From: Brienomyrus brachyistius
Lineage: Eukaryota; Chordata; Actinopteri; Osteoglossiformes; Mormyridae
Reading direction: 5' to 3'
DNA length: 64,000 nt
NCBI RefSeq assembly: GCF_023856365.1
Contig: NC_064552.1
Coordinates: forward strand, 7,183,160-7,247,159
The notes under the pieces: model-generated
What the model was told of the DNA's origin: nothing
Seen by the model: only the letters and a program-made list of their open reading frames with translations
The model's database searches: none
Program-made: the position numbers and the translations under genes
Part shown: piece by piece, positions 34,170 to 45,244 of the stretch
Numbering within the stretch: the first letter of the stretch is position 1
Layout: the number at the start of each line of letters is the position of its first letter

Positions 34170-35165
34170 GAGGTCATGCACTGATGTTGGATGTGAAGGC
34201 CTTCCTCGCAATCTTCGTTCTAGTTCATCCTAAAGGTATTAGATGGGGTTCAGGTCAGGGCTCTGTGTGGGCCATTCAAGCTCTTCCACACTCACCCAGC
34301 CATGTTTGTATGCACCTTGCTTTGTGCACTGGGACATAGTTATGCTGGAACAGAAAAGGACTTTCCCCAAAGCGTCCTCACGAAGTTGGAAGCATAGAAT
34401 TGTCCAAAATGTCTTGGTATACTGAAGTATAAATAGTTCCATTCACTGAAACCAGAAAAACAACCCCATACCATTATCCCTCCTCCCCCAAACTTTACAC
34501 TTGGCACAATGCAGTCAGGCAGGTAACGTTCTCCTGGCATCCGCCAAACCCAGACTCGTCCGTCAGACTGTCAGACAGAGGAGTGTGATCTGTCACTCCA
34601 CAGAACACGTTACCACTGCTCCAGAGTCCAGTGGCGCCGTGCTTTACACCACTGCATCCGACACTTTGTGCTTGGTGATGTGAGACTTGCATGCATCTGC
34701 TCGACCATGGAAGCCCATTCCATGAAGCTTCTGCTGCACAGATTCTGTGCTGGGGACAATGCCAGAGGAAGTTTGAAACTCGGCAGTTATTAAGTCAACA
34801 GAACGCTGACAACATTTATGCACTATACGGTTCAGCACTTGCTGACCCTGATCTGTTACTTTATTACACCATTGGCTACTTTGTAGCTGAGTTTCTGTTG
34901 TTCCTATACAATTCCACTTTGCAATAATGTACGGGTGACCTTGGAATATCTAGCAGGGAAGAAATTTCACTGACTTATTCCAAAGTAGCATCCTGTGACG
35001 CATGAATGAGCTCTGCAGAATGAGTCATTCTTTCAGAGATGTTTGTAAACCTCACTGCATGGCTTAGGTGCTTCATTGTATATACCTGTGACAATGTCTA
35101 AATGAAACACCTGAATTCAATTATTAAGAGGCGTGTCCCAATACTTATCTCTATATTGTACATCT
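34170..35165 (-). mobile_element. Second Tc1-like transposon, heavily degraded
   Basis: The minus strand carries Tc1 transposase pieces in different frames: an N-terminal to middle segment (34644-34838: LITAEFQTSSG ... MGFHGRADACKSHIT), a central part (34495-34692: SGNVFCGVTD ... DESGFGG), [13 protein letters not shown] (34340-34540) and the C-terminal WPTQSPDLNPI motif (34239-34442). The region around the second catalytic Asp is scrambled by a frameshift. The right end, GTGTCCCAATACTTATCTCTATATTGTA, looks like a terminal repeat. The left terminus was not found, so it is truncated there. Confidence 0.75.
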
Positions 35166-35209
35166 CAGGAAGGCAATCCATGCTGGAAGGGGAATATGTA
35201 TGAACTTAC

Positions 35210-35245
35210 CCGTTATACGGCACCATTATTAAAACATCTAGGGCT
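35210..35245 (-). CDS. Weak candidate microexon (36 bp)
   Basis: Minus strand, between an acceptor ACATATTTTGACAATTAG and a strong donor AACGG/GTAAGTTC. One base, then ALDVLIMVPYN, then two bases. It is in phase with the candidate at 32488-32561, but not directly with the exon at 38400-38576; an intervening exon with length of 2 modulo 3 would be required. Too short for confidence. Confidence 0.2.
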
Positions 35246-35259
35246 CTAATTGTCAAAAT

Positions 35260-36305
35260 ATGTTTGTACGTCAGCGATATTTTAAAAGGGGTCCGATAGT
35301 AAAGCCACCAGCACAGTCATTAATGTGATTTGCTTTTATATTGCTGAGTCTTCTACTGGTGCTGGCAGAGAACTATGTTAAATGCATAAAAATGAGTTTA
35401 TTTTGATGGGGGAGGGGCATTGTGTCCCTGGGGGAATTAAGCCCTAAACACAGGATATCATGGGCTAGTTAAAGTCTTACGGTTTAGTGAATTGAACACA
35501 GCTGCTGCCAGTCAGTTGCAGCAACTTATCCAGCCTGTTATTTCTCTTCAGGCATTACAAATGGCTCTTGTTCTGTAAAGATCTGTATGATGCAAACAAT
35601 ACAGAGAAATGCAAAATGCATCATGGATCCCATTTTAAGATCCTGTCATAAACGCATACTGTAGAATTCAGCCAATTACCGACAGTACAGAAGCTTATAG
35701 GACACGCATTATTCCCCGAAATTTTGTCGTTCTTTGCCTTAGAAATCACAACAGGTTTTTAATATCATGTATACATTTTTTTTGCAGTTATGTAAACAGA
35801 TTTCTCTCAGAATCACTCACATAGATTACAATCTATATCTTTTATCCAAAATGTAACCATTCATAAAGAGCTGTTATTTTGTGCATTCGCATCATTCAGA
35901 TTTGTCACTGAAGCATGTGACTCATGAATGCAAGCTGCTTATTAATGTTGACAGATTGTCATCATATTACAAGCACATTAATGTCTACTGAAGGTTTGTT
36001 GTCATTATATGCAGATTAAGCTTCTGCTTATGAAGCACCAATGAGAAACTAGGGAAGACAAACAAAAACAGAAAGAAATCACATATAAAAAAGGGAAAAA
36101 TTATAGCAAGACAAAGTGATGCATTTTCCATTTTCAAGCATTTATGTACCTCCTTTGCAAAGAGGTTCAAAACGATTGTATTTTTATTATCATTATTTAA
36201 AATTTTAGTAGTTTTCAAGGTATTTTCAGGGCAAAGCTTGTTGGATCGATTTCTAGCTAGCTTTGTAACAACAGCTTTAAGTAACGATAATATTACATGA
36301 CAAAA
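35260..36305. other. Unique sequence, no gene recognised
   Basis: A 131-codon minus-strand frame (35985-36380) has hydrophobic, low-information composition and overlaps a transposon end. Not treated as a gene. The stretch 35880-35990 is repeat-free. Confidence 0.3.
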
Positions 36306-36311
36306 TTCCAA

Positions 36312-36815
36312 CAATACCACACCAGTCAGAAATTTGGACACTACCCATAGAAAGATATGTACTATTTGCAAATTTTTCAATGGTTATATGGAATTTTGCA
36401 CTGACCAATAAAGTATTAAACAAAAAAACAATGATCTGTTGGAGGAGGAGGCAGCTCAGTGGATTGGGACTCAGAAGGTTGCCGATTCAAATCCCGCAAT
36501 CACCAGAGTGATCCCACCATTGGGCCCTTGAGCGAGACCCTTAACCCCAGTAGCTCCAGGAACTGGCTGACCTTACTGTTTCCTCTGCGCCAGTTTCATG
36601 AGGTGGCCACCTGTGATGTTTTTCCAGCTGTGCTGAAGAATGTTCCACATATGCTGAGCTCTCATTGGCCATTTTTCCTTCACTCGCTGGTAAAGTTCCC
36701 CCTAAACCATCTAAAATGTGTTTAGATCTGTTGGCCAGGTCATGTGACGTGACCCCATCACTCTCATTTGCAAGCAGTTTGGCGTGTCCAAACTTTTGAC
36801 TGGTACTGCACATGT
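36312..36815. mobile_element. Internally deleted Tc1-like element with nested SINE
   Basis: The left end CACCAGTCAGAAATTTGGACAC and the right end GTGTCCAAACTTTTGACTGGTAC are inverted terminal repeats of a common fish Tc1 family. Between them only part of the usual interior survives (36600-36790, with CATATGCTGAGCTC, TTTTTCCTTCACTC and GGCCAGGTCATGTGA blocks). A tRNA-SINE (36441-36600) occupies the middle. No transposase frame remains. Confidence 0.65.
36441..36600 (+). mobile_element. tRNA-derived SINE (second family)
   Basis: Head with GCTCAGTGG (A-box-like) and GATTCAAATCC (B-box-like, 36484-36494), then CATTGGGCCCTTGAGCGAGACCCTTAACC. Same family as 9281-9423. It lies inside the Tc1-like element, so it inserted later. 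Confidence 0.6.
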
Positions 36816-36833
36816 CACAATACTTCACATACA

Positions 36834-37075
36834 CTACCAGTCAAAAGTTTTTTGCAGACACTGAGATTTTCTACATTTGCATGCTGCTCACAGCATTTAC
36901 TAAAAATACACTAAATATTCTTGGCTAGCAAATAGATTTACAGTATGTTCACCATTTGAGTACTTCATTCATCAAAGTAACCTCCTCTAGCAGTTATAAC
37001 AGCAGAAAAATTTTGAGGTATTCTTTCCACAAGGGACATTAAATACTGCTCTGTTTCGTCATATGAAACAGTTAA
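36834..37075. mobile_element. Fragment of a different Tc1-like element
   Basis: Starts CTACCAGTCAAAAGTTTT and continues with ATTCATCAAAGTAACCTCCTCTAGCAG and CATTCTTTCCACAAGGGACATTAA-type blocks, typical of another fish Tc1 family. Only this end is present. It begins about 20 bp after the right end of the preceding element. Confidence 0.55.
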
Positions 37076-37458
37076 CTAGCGTATTTAAAGTTAAATGACA
37101 GCCTAGAATTTGACTCCACCACACAACCAGTTAATAGGATGTCAGGCATCCACTGTTAGATACTCTTCCCATGTTATAAGGGAAACTTGTTTTATTTTCA
37201 TTTATAGTTGTTCTCTCAACCTTCCGATGCTTAATACTGTAAGAATTAAAAAATGTGCAGTTTATGATATAAATGGATAAGTGGTAAAAACTTGTGGTGT
37301 GAAAAAGTATTTGACTGGTAATATATCTATTGTCCGTATATTCAGTGAGAAAATTCAAGCGTTTATTTTTGAAGATGTTACAGGTCACCAGATGGCTTTT
37401 GATATATTTTTAAATGATTTTGTATCTGATTCAAGCCTCATTCATTCATTGTACATAC

Positions 37459-37785
37459 CTGCTTGTCTTATGCAGGGTCATGGCGGTTCAGGATTCCCCG
37501 GAAGCAAGCCAGGGAACAGCCCAGGATGGGGCGCCAGCCCATCACAGACCACACTCACACACCATTCACTCACACATTCACACCTCCGGGCAATTGGGTA
37601 ACTCCAGTTAACCTCAACATATTTTTGAACTATGGGGGGGCAGGGGGGGGGGGGGAACAGAGAATCCAGAGGAAACCCCATGATGACATGGGCAGACCAT
37701 TCAAATTCCACACACATGGAGCCAAGCTGAAGTCTCACACCCTGGTCCCAGAGGTGGGAGGCAACAGTGTTAGCCACTGTCATTG
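37459..37785 (-). mobile_element. tRNA-headed SINE-like element, copy 4 (diverged)
   Basis: Minus-strand copy aligned along the whole body. It has a G-run expansion at 37626-37653 where other copies read TGTGGGGGGAAACC. The tail is lost, and the B-box region is altered. Several open frames cross it, all artefacts of the repeat. Confidence 0.7.
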
Positions 37786-37799
37786 ATATATGTGTAAAT

Positions 37800-38395
37800 A
37801 ATCAAATTACTATTACAGTTCTTGAAGAAGAAGAAAGAAAAGACAACGACATGTAATTTTCAGGGTTTTAACTATCTGAACATTTTAGCATGACCTGTTT
37901 TTGTGTGGTCATTTGGAATGTATTAATTTCATTGTGCTAAAGGGCAAATTAGTGTATTTTACTTTCATTGAGTTTCGCTGGTGAAATGGTAGATTTGGAG
38001 ATAATTTTTATGCCAGTATAGTTGCATATTAAACTTATCCTCTCGAGTATTTTGTATCACCTGTAAGTGGTATTACTGTAATGCAAGGCAAAGTAAATCT
38101 TTTTAAACATGATTTCATGTTTTTCCTCAGAAGATTGAGGAAAAAGAGAGACAAAAGTTTATGACCGAGTTCCATTTTAAATGGAAAGAAATTATTCATA
38201 AAATTGCATATTTTACAATGTAATTTTTCTGTAAGTAACATTATGAAATCACAGCAAGCAAACATCAGGCACCCAACACATATATCATGTAATAATGCTG
38301 ATGATATGAGTACTATGTGGAAGGGTCGAACGTATTTTAATCTGACATATGGAAGACCCACATTAATAAATTGGCCAGCAGGTTAAACCACAGAC
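37800..38395. other. Unique sequence, probably intron
   Basis: Contains one strong acceptor-like string on the minus strand (TTTGCCTTGCATTACAG at about 38077-38093) with a donor-like GTGATA 15 bp on. The 15-bp interval is not phase-compatible with neighbours, so no exon is called. Confidence 0.3.
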
Positions 38396-38399
38396 TTGC

Positions 38400-38576
38400 C
38401 TCTGTTACACGCATGATTTCATTAAGCGTTGCTGTCAGCCGGTCTCTGTGTTTTCGTAGGCTTGGAATAAATGCGTGACGAAGTTTAGCAGGGCCACTGG
38501 GACTGTTTCCTTTTAATAAGACAAGAAGCATGTCAATTATGGCTCTTTGCTGTACATCAAATTCCCAAACCGCCCT
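38400..38576 (-). CDS. Candidate host exon (177 bp), best coding signal in the window
   Basis: Minus strand. 59 codons in phase 0 throughout: RAVWEFDVQQRAIIDMLLVL, then LKGNSPSG, then PAKLRHAFIPSLRKHRDRL, then TATLNEIMRVTE. The balanced, arginine-rich, helical composition is unlike the Phe/Leu/Ser-rich chance frames elsewhere. The acceptor is AAGTGTCCAATTTAG. The donor is ACAGAG/GCAAGT, which matches the consensus of the minor GC-AG class of introns. It would join in phase with the exon at 40506-40553. I do not recognise the protein. Confidence 0.45.
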
Positions 38577-38579
38577 CTA

Positions 38580-39320
38580 AATTGGACACTTCAGCTGCCT
38601 TTGTGTCCCGAATTCTCCTTGACAGAGTTGCTGATTCGTGGTTTTCTTTTGTTGTACTTGTGACTTTTTACCGTAACGGTTGGCTGCATTGAAACTGTTA
38701 ATAAAATGCAGTGTTACGGAGCTCTGAGTTTGATACATGTGCATTTTTTTTTTTGTTTCATTTGCTCAAGTGCACATTTCATTACCGCATTCAGAATTTC
38801 ATCCTTCAAACACATTGTCACACCAAAAGTATCCTGGGTCGTTCAAAGACAAAAAAATTTGAAACTCATGTACATATAAATGTGCTGCACTTGCGGCATA
38901 GAGTCAGACATGGAAACACTACAGCATTTTCTATTGAAAGACATTTTAATTAACATAAAAAAAGATGTGAATCCTGTACTGGGTAAATTGTATAGCGTGT
39001 ACTGATTCAGGACTTTGCAGAGATACATTATCACTTCTTAGGAATGCCATTCTCCTTTGAGGCTGTAGTCGCTCCCTTCATGTATTCAACCCGATACACT
39101 TGCTAACTGTGTAGTGTACAAACCCGTACCACTAAGGACGTCAAGGTCGGGTGCTCAGTATTTATTTTGTGACTCCAATAGCCATGACTCATTATGGGTC
39201 ACACCCAGGAAGGGCTAACACTTTTGACCTCAGTATTTTTAAATTCCTGGCCACAGCCCTGGTGATGTATATGGGAATGAGATGATTAATCAAATGTAAT
39301 ATTAATAAACAGATTTTTCT
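38580..39320. other. Unique sequence
   Basis: No gene or repeat is recognised apart from a T run near 38745. Confidence 0.35.
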
Positions 39321-39324
39321 AATA

Positions 39325-39433
39325 TCCATCCATCCATCCAAAGTTTTATTTTATGCGACCCAGGCAGAGACTCGAACCCAGGTCCCAGAGGTGTGAGGCA
39401 ACAGTGCTAACCGCTGCACCACCATGCCACCCC
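39325..39433 (-). mobile_element. SINE-like element, copy 5, internally deleted
   Basis: The (CCAT)n tail (39325-39340) is followed almost directly by the head region (GCGACCCAGGCAGAGACTCGAACCC ... GCTGCACCACCATGCCACCCC). About 240 bp of body is missing. The minus-strand B box GGTTCGAGTCTC is intact. Confidence 0.75.
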
Positions 39434-39439
39434 TCATGA

Positions 39440-40500
39440 AGCCATCAAAACTATAAAATGACATGCACGAAATTATACACTGACCAAAAAAGGATTAAAC
39501 ACAAAAAAAATTATAATTTGTCGGGGGGGACGCAGTCTCATCCGCATGTGTATGAATGTCGATTTGGGGATAAGCTTTAGTTCAGCTGTTCAAATGCAGG
39601 TGTGAGGACTCCTCCACCAATCAGTCCTCTAATTAGTAACCTAATAAGGGAGTTTCAGAAAACCGGCATGCATACATACATACAGTGACCCTTTCTGCCC
39701 CCCCGTGCTAAATCATGAGTCAGATACTCATTTTGTTACATTCAGCAGCAATAAGAAGGAAAACTTATCTTTAGCATATTCATCTTCATCTCAAGCATTC
39801 TTGTGACACACAACCTTCAGTTAAAAATAAAACAAGACCCCATAGAAGCAGTTTGAATTAATCTGGGTAGTTAAGGGGACTGTACCCCCTGACGGGGGCT
39901 GTTTTCTGTCCCTAGTGCTCTATAAGTGTTACTATCGCTGTAATGAGGCAAGCAACTAAGCTGACTAAACCTTATTTGCTTCTGCTAGACCTCTTGGGGG
40001 AACGATACTGCTCTCTATTACTGTCATTAGAATGACAAATCAGTTCGACTCTGCGGTGGTTTAAAGGAAGAACACTTGCACCCAACCTTCCGCACCAATT
40101 CGAAAGCAGTTCTTGAAACGCTTCTGAAAATAATAACATGATAATCTCTAATCCCATTGGTCTTAATTATGTCTCATTTATGACATCGAAAGATTAGCAA
40201 ATTGGAGGCTTAAGTCCCTTCTTCGTAGTAGCTACGTTGCACACACTACATCCGTGATGTTGCTGTGAAATTTCCTAAGAGCTTAGAATGTCTAGTCGGC
40301 GAAGGGGGGATGGCGGGATTCCATGGGAAGGGGGCTCATATTAAATGGTAGCGGCTTGACGGAATGCCAAAGCTCCCATTTAGTTGCCATTGACCAGAAG
40401 AAAAAATAAGTCAAACTATGCTATTTCATTTCCAGGAATCATACAAAAATTGGACAGAGACAAAATTATACATTAATAATTACTCATAAAATGGGGTAAA
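39440..40500. other. Mostly unique sequence
   Basis: A minus-strand frame (39972-40157) follows an acceptor-like TTATTATTTTCAG, but no in-phase donor or known domain supports an exon. No repeats recognised. Confidence 0.3.
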
Positions 40501-40505
40501 CTCAC

Positions 40506-40553
40506 CTTGCTATAATTAGCTGGACAAGGAATAACAGTCAGTGCCTTTAATGG
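40506..40553 (-). CDS. Candidate host exon (48 bp)
   Basis: Minus strand, phase 0 to 0, encoding PLKALTVIPCPANYSK, ending at a very strong donor (CAAG/GTGAGTTTA). The acceptor used (GTCCAGAAACAATAG) is moderate. An alternative, better acceptor (GTTATTCCTTGTCCAG) would leave only 14 bp and break phase. It connects in phase with the exon at 38400-38576. Confidence 0.28.
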
Positions 40554-40559
40554 CTATTG

Positions 40560-41320
40560 TTTCTGGACAATAATTTAGGCAATCTACAGTACTTCTGCTT
40601 GTCAAAATAACGCTATTTTAATAGACAGCCATTTGCTTGGATTCTCTATCTACTGGGTCCACAAGTTTTATATTTTAAATTTGTAATTATCATGATGTCA
40701 TGCAAGCAAATCTTATTTATTAAAAACATTACATAGTACATGACAACATACTAATTTTCAGTATGTTAAATTAAGTATCATTTCATGAGGAATTATAATA
40801 ATAATTACATAACTCCAGTGATACATGAAAAAAACTGGTCAGATAAAGAACAAAATATTTATAGATCCTCAATGGCCATAATGGAGGCTTCTTACGATCC
40901 AGTTTGAATGACACTGCAGTAACAGCTCTGTGTTCATAGGAAAATGCATTTCTAGTAATAGACAATGGGCAGCATTTGCCAAACACATGCTCTCTGATTA
41001 TAGTAGCCATGGCAATCATGTTTCCCATAATTGTTGTTTTGTATTTGGGAATGACACACATTCCTGTGGTAGTTCTATCTTTACATTGTGCACTGAATGA
41101 GATTAAAAATAACCTCAGACTCTTTGTATTGCTTCAATTGTAGTTTAGCAGAAGCCACAATGCATATGTCCCCATATTCACTGCATTTTCAATCTTTTTC
41201 CTTTTCTCCCACTTTGTTTTTATTTTCTCTCTATTTTGCGCTTGTTTGCTTTAATTAAATTGATTAAATGTAATTTATTTAACAATGTGACAGTCATTCT
41301 TGCATTGACTCTTAAGGGCA
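40560..41320. other. Unique sequence
   Basis: Minus-strand frame of 92 codons (40783-41061) without recognisable features. Nothing else supported. Confidence 0.3.
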
Positions 41321-41327
41321 GTTTTCT

Positions 41328-41460
41328 CATCATCCCACTGCATAGGCAATGTTATACTGTCAGATTATCACCCCCCCCCCCCCCCATCCCTCTGCTTAGG
41401 CAGTGGATTTCTGTGGGATCACCCCCCCCCCCATCCCACTACATAGACAGTGGATTACTC
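41328..41460. repeat. Tandem repeat with poly-C spacers
   Basis: Three diverged units of CATCCCACTGCATAGGCAGTGGATT, separated by GATCACCCCCCCC-type spacers with C runs (15 bases at 41370 and 11 at 41421). Confidence 0.8.
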
Positions 41461-41469
41461 ACGTTATAA

Positions 41470-44040
41470 TAGTAGAAAACATGACTAACAACACTTAGTC
41501 ACAGATAAAATCTTTATCAGCTATGGTACTGCCAAGTTTACAAATAACTTTGGTGATGCCCAGTTGATGATATGATGTAGAAGCACTTCCTTATGTCTGC
41601 AACATCCTGACAACAGTGTGAAGAGCTGAGTTCATCAGCAAGAATCCAATTTTGCTTCTAGCCATTAATAGTACAATGACATCCTGTCTGACTCCTGATG
41701 TGAACATAATAGCAATGTAACTACTGCATGAATAAATATAAGAAAATGAAGACACAGAAAGACAAACAAGGCATATAATGACAACGATCCAATTATTTAA
41801 TCAAAGGTGCACACATAGAAGTGTTAACAGCGTATTAATGATGTAATCAACTAAATATAAATATTCAATAAATACCATAATAAAGCCAAAACTGAGCTTC
41901 ACAAGGGTAAATAAATACAATACACATTTGGTCCGGCCTTAAGTAACAACAGATTAAATAGATACTAGTAGTAATTCTATAAAGTCAGCTTAAATTCTCA
42001 ATCATGAATTGATTGTAGATTGGATAAAAGCAAATTATATAAAATAGCTTTGGTAAGTACAATAAATCATAAGATGAGTCAATTTACTGTGAGTATTTGC
42101 TTATTTTTTGTGGACTATGGGTGTAAATTATGGGGGTAGGGGGGGGTTTGTTACCCTCAATCAAAACTGAGCAATACCCCCCCCCCCCCATGTTCAACCC
42201 AACATAACGCCCCCGGTGGTGACAGATAACAGAAGGATACTTCTTTCAGTATTATGTTCAAAGTAATGGTATTGTGCTGAATGCCAGTTTTCTCTCATGT
42301 TAAACAACTGAAACTATCTAACACAAGTACGGAAATCCTTCTTTGGAACTAAGACTTACACTATAACAGGACCTCATTCAAAGATCCCTACACAGAGATT
42401 TACATTTTCTCCATGATAACAATGAAGCAGTGAAGTGTTTAATTTTTTTTGTTAACCTTGCACATTGAGAGAGAAAATAGATGCTGATTAAATACAGGCG
42501 TAATACTTGTCAGTCTAAATAGAATCCAATATTAAATGACACTTATTTTCATTATGAGTAGCAGGATTATTTTAGGATGAATCTAAAAGTTTGTTTTCTG
42601 TTAATCAGTACTATATACAGATGTTGTGCATTTTATATCTATTCATATCATATACACGAAGATAACTATAATTCTCAACAGTGTACACAGTCTTAGGTAG
42701 TCATAGTAATCAAGGCTTGTACTATTCTTAATGTGCTTCTTAAGCTTCTTAATGTGCAACATTGTTCCAGTAGTGACCAGAATTTTTATTGCCTTCAAAT
42801 TCATTAGAGTGTTTACTCACTTGATTCAAGGATACAAATGATCTTTCATGTTAACATTTGTATTTCAATCATGAAATGCATTTTCATTCCAATAAAAAGT
42901 GTTGCTCAGAAGTTGAATTTAATATTATTGAAAAATACCGCTTTAAGTCCTATTAATATTGACACAGACCTTTTAACATACTGTAATAATGAACACATTT
43001 TTAAATAATAAGAACATCACATTGAATATTTTAAATTAGAATCAGAATTTATAGAAAATTTCCATGTGCTGGATTGCATTTCTTGAAAGGAATGTTTGAG
43101 GATTTGCATGACCCCAAGCTAATTAAAAGAGGTAATGCAGTGACTGATTTTAAAAAGGCACACAGTAGATGCAGGAAAAAATTATAACGAATTATCCAAG
43201 GATAAAGAGCGATGTTTGACATTCTGAGGGGTGTTAAGTTAGGAATGTTAAGTTTTCTGGTGTATAGTGTTCAGTAGTTACCAGTTCCCATATTGATAAG
43301 GGGATAATGCTTCCCTGTTGGGTGATCCTCCAGCTAGTTTTGGGGTTTTAAGGCTTGAATCTATCCACAGCTCTTTCTGTCTTATGGCAGCATTCTGAAA
43401 AGGTGAGATGGTGACTGCAAATTGAGCTTAGTGTGGGCATGTGCTCGTTGCCTGAATAGCTTTGCTGGAATGACGGTCTTATCGTGTTCGGGGTGTGTTT
43501 CAGTATGCCATTCTGAAACATCTTCTGTCACTTTATTAAGTGGCAAGTAAACCAGACATAGTGCCCCTTGATCGTACTATAAATAATAACTGGGTATGAC
43601 ATCATAATCAAATCTGGTGGTCATACAACAAGTACTGGCAGTTGGTTGGAACATGTCACTCAGGGGTGAATTTATAGCTGAAGTATGTATATTGTAAATA
43701 AAACCCTCAAGAACTGAATACTTCAAACTGATTTTTTTTCCTCTGTATTGTGTCCTTGTCTGTCACTCAGCATAGCAAATGTCATCTCCACTTCTTCCTT
43801 CCCGTTTGACACAGATAGACATTTTTTTTCACATTCTGTTTAGTACACTAGAGCACTTATTAAACTTAGGAACTCAAAAACTTTCTGAAAACTTGGCTTG
43901 TGAGACCACTCTTAAGTATCCTACACAAAGGAACGAGAAACTAACCAGCTGAACTATCATAGCAAAATGGCAAGTACTTCAAATTTGCCTTGCCCCTCAA
44001 TTTTGAGCAGTAGCACAACATTCTGTTTCTGAAATAAAAC
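41470..44040. other. Unique AT-rich sequence, probably intron
   Basis: Two donor-like sites on the minus strand (42355, 42817) have no matching open exon. A G/C-run pair lies at 42140-42190. No element recognised. Confidence 0.35.
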
Positions 44041-44049
44041 TGCATTGTT

Positions 44050-44282
44050 TGTGGGTATTTTTTCGGGCTGTAGGCGACCTCATCCATGCAGGTCCCATTC
44101 TGGGTCCGATTCCTATCCTAGTTCTGTGTCTACTCATTCACTCAGAGTTTACGTGGGTTTCCTCTACTGTAAGTACCAATTTACTCTAACAAAGACATGC
44201 CGTAGGTGGGATAATATCTCTCTTAATGGTCCATAGTGTGACTATATGCTCTCTGATGGACTGGTATCATATCCAGAATGTT
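44050..44282 (+). repeat. Diverged SINE-like family copy
   Basis: The order of blocks (head-like GGTCCCATTCTGGGTCCGATTCC, GTTTACGTGGGTTTCCTCT, CAAAGACATGCCGTAGG, GCTCTCTGATGGACTGGTATC) follows the body of the GGATGG-tailed family with heavy divergence. Confidence 0.45.
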
Positions 44283-44284
44283 GT

Positions 44285-44600
44285 GGCCCGTGTGTGTGTG
44301 TGCGTGTGTGCGTGTGTGTGTGTGCGGATTATGTTTATATCACATTGTGGGGACCAAATGTCCCCCATACTTTAATAAAAACCTGTTATTTTGATATTGT
44401 GGGGACCATTTTTAGGTCCCCATATACATCTGTGAATGCAATCAAAAAAGTAAAAATGTCAAAAGTCTCGTATCTTGTTACTGAAGGTTAAGGTTAGGGC
44501 TGGGTTAAGGTTATGTTGGGATTAGAGTTCCCCCATAGATATGAATGGGGAGTCCCTACAAAGATATAATTACAAACCTATGTGTGTGTGTGTCTGTGTG

Positions 44601-44636
<36 letters not shown>

Positions 44637-44720
44637 GTCAGGTACATGGTACATTTTGGGGTCCAAATGTCCCCAAAATATGACAAAAACAAATTTTCTG
44701 TCTTAGCGGCTCCCACGTAT
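44285..44720. repeat. Two GT microsatellites framing a dispersed fish repeat
   Basis: GT tracts at 44288-44326 and 44581-44636 are each followed by a copy of CATTGTGGGGACCAAATGTCCCC (about 44342-44366) or its variant (about 44651-44680). The interval between contains GGTTAAGGTTAGGGCTGGGTTAAGG and ATGAATGGGGAGTCCC. The unit is therefore partly tandemly duplicated. A relative occurs at 26220-26372. Confidence 0.65.
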
Positions 44721-44764
44721 TTGTTTATAATGGAAGAAAGTATGAAACTCTGACAATATCTTAC

Positions 44765-44800
44765 CTTCAGAATAGTAAATATCATTTTTTTCACTACAGG
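44765..44800 (-). CDS. Candidate host microexon (36 bp)
   Basis: Minus strand, phase 0 to 0: PVVKKMIFTILK, between the acceptor CATGAACTTATACAG and a strong donor TGAAG/GTAAGATATT. The phase agrees with the next candidates (40506-40553). Too short for coding statistics. Confidence 0.25.
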
Positions 44801-45194
44801 CTGTATAAGTTCATGGCAATTAAGCATAGAGTATTATTATGGTTACAATTACTAGGTCAACCATCAAGTGCGACTTTTTCTTTGTATCAGTGAAGAAATG
44901 TTTTTAACCTGAATATCTTCAGTTATATTAAAATATAACAGCCTAAGGATATAAGAGACTTTCAGTAAAATCCATTTGAAACCAGTAATAATGCATCCTT
45001 TCATAATTTTTCATAAAATATTTTTTCCAGTTTTTTCTCAAGAAACAATCCCTTTATGTGCTAATATGTAAGTTTATTTGTGTTATATGTTATTGCTAGA
45101 TATACAAACTTATAACTTTCAGATTAGATGCCAATTAGGTGGCTGCCATTCGCGGACAACTTACTCTACAACAAAGAGGAAGTTGAGGGATGCG

Positions 45195-45240
45195 TAAAGA
45201 GAATTTCCCCACGGGGATCAATAAAGCATCTATAAATTAG
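45195..45240 (+). repeat. LINE 3'-tail-like motif
   Basis: GAATTTCCCCACGGGGATCAATAAAGCATCTAT is the characteristic end of several fish LINE families. The preceding 70 bp may be part of the same 3' end, but no coding part is attached. Confidence 0.45.
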
Positions 45241-45244
45241 TTAC

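Noticed and set aside
35985..36380. 131-codon minus-strand frame
   Set aside because: Hydrophobic, low-information composition, no motif, and it overlaps a Tc1-like terminal repeat.
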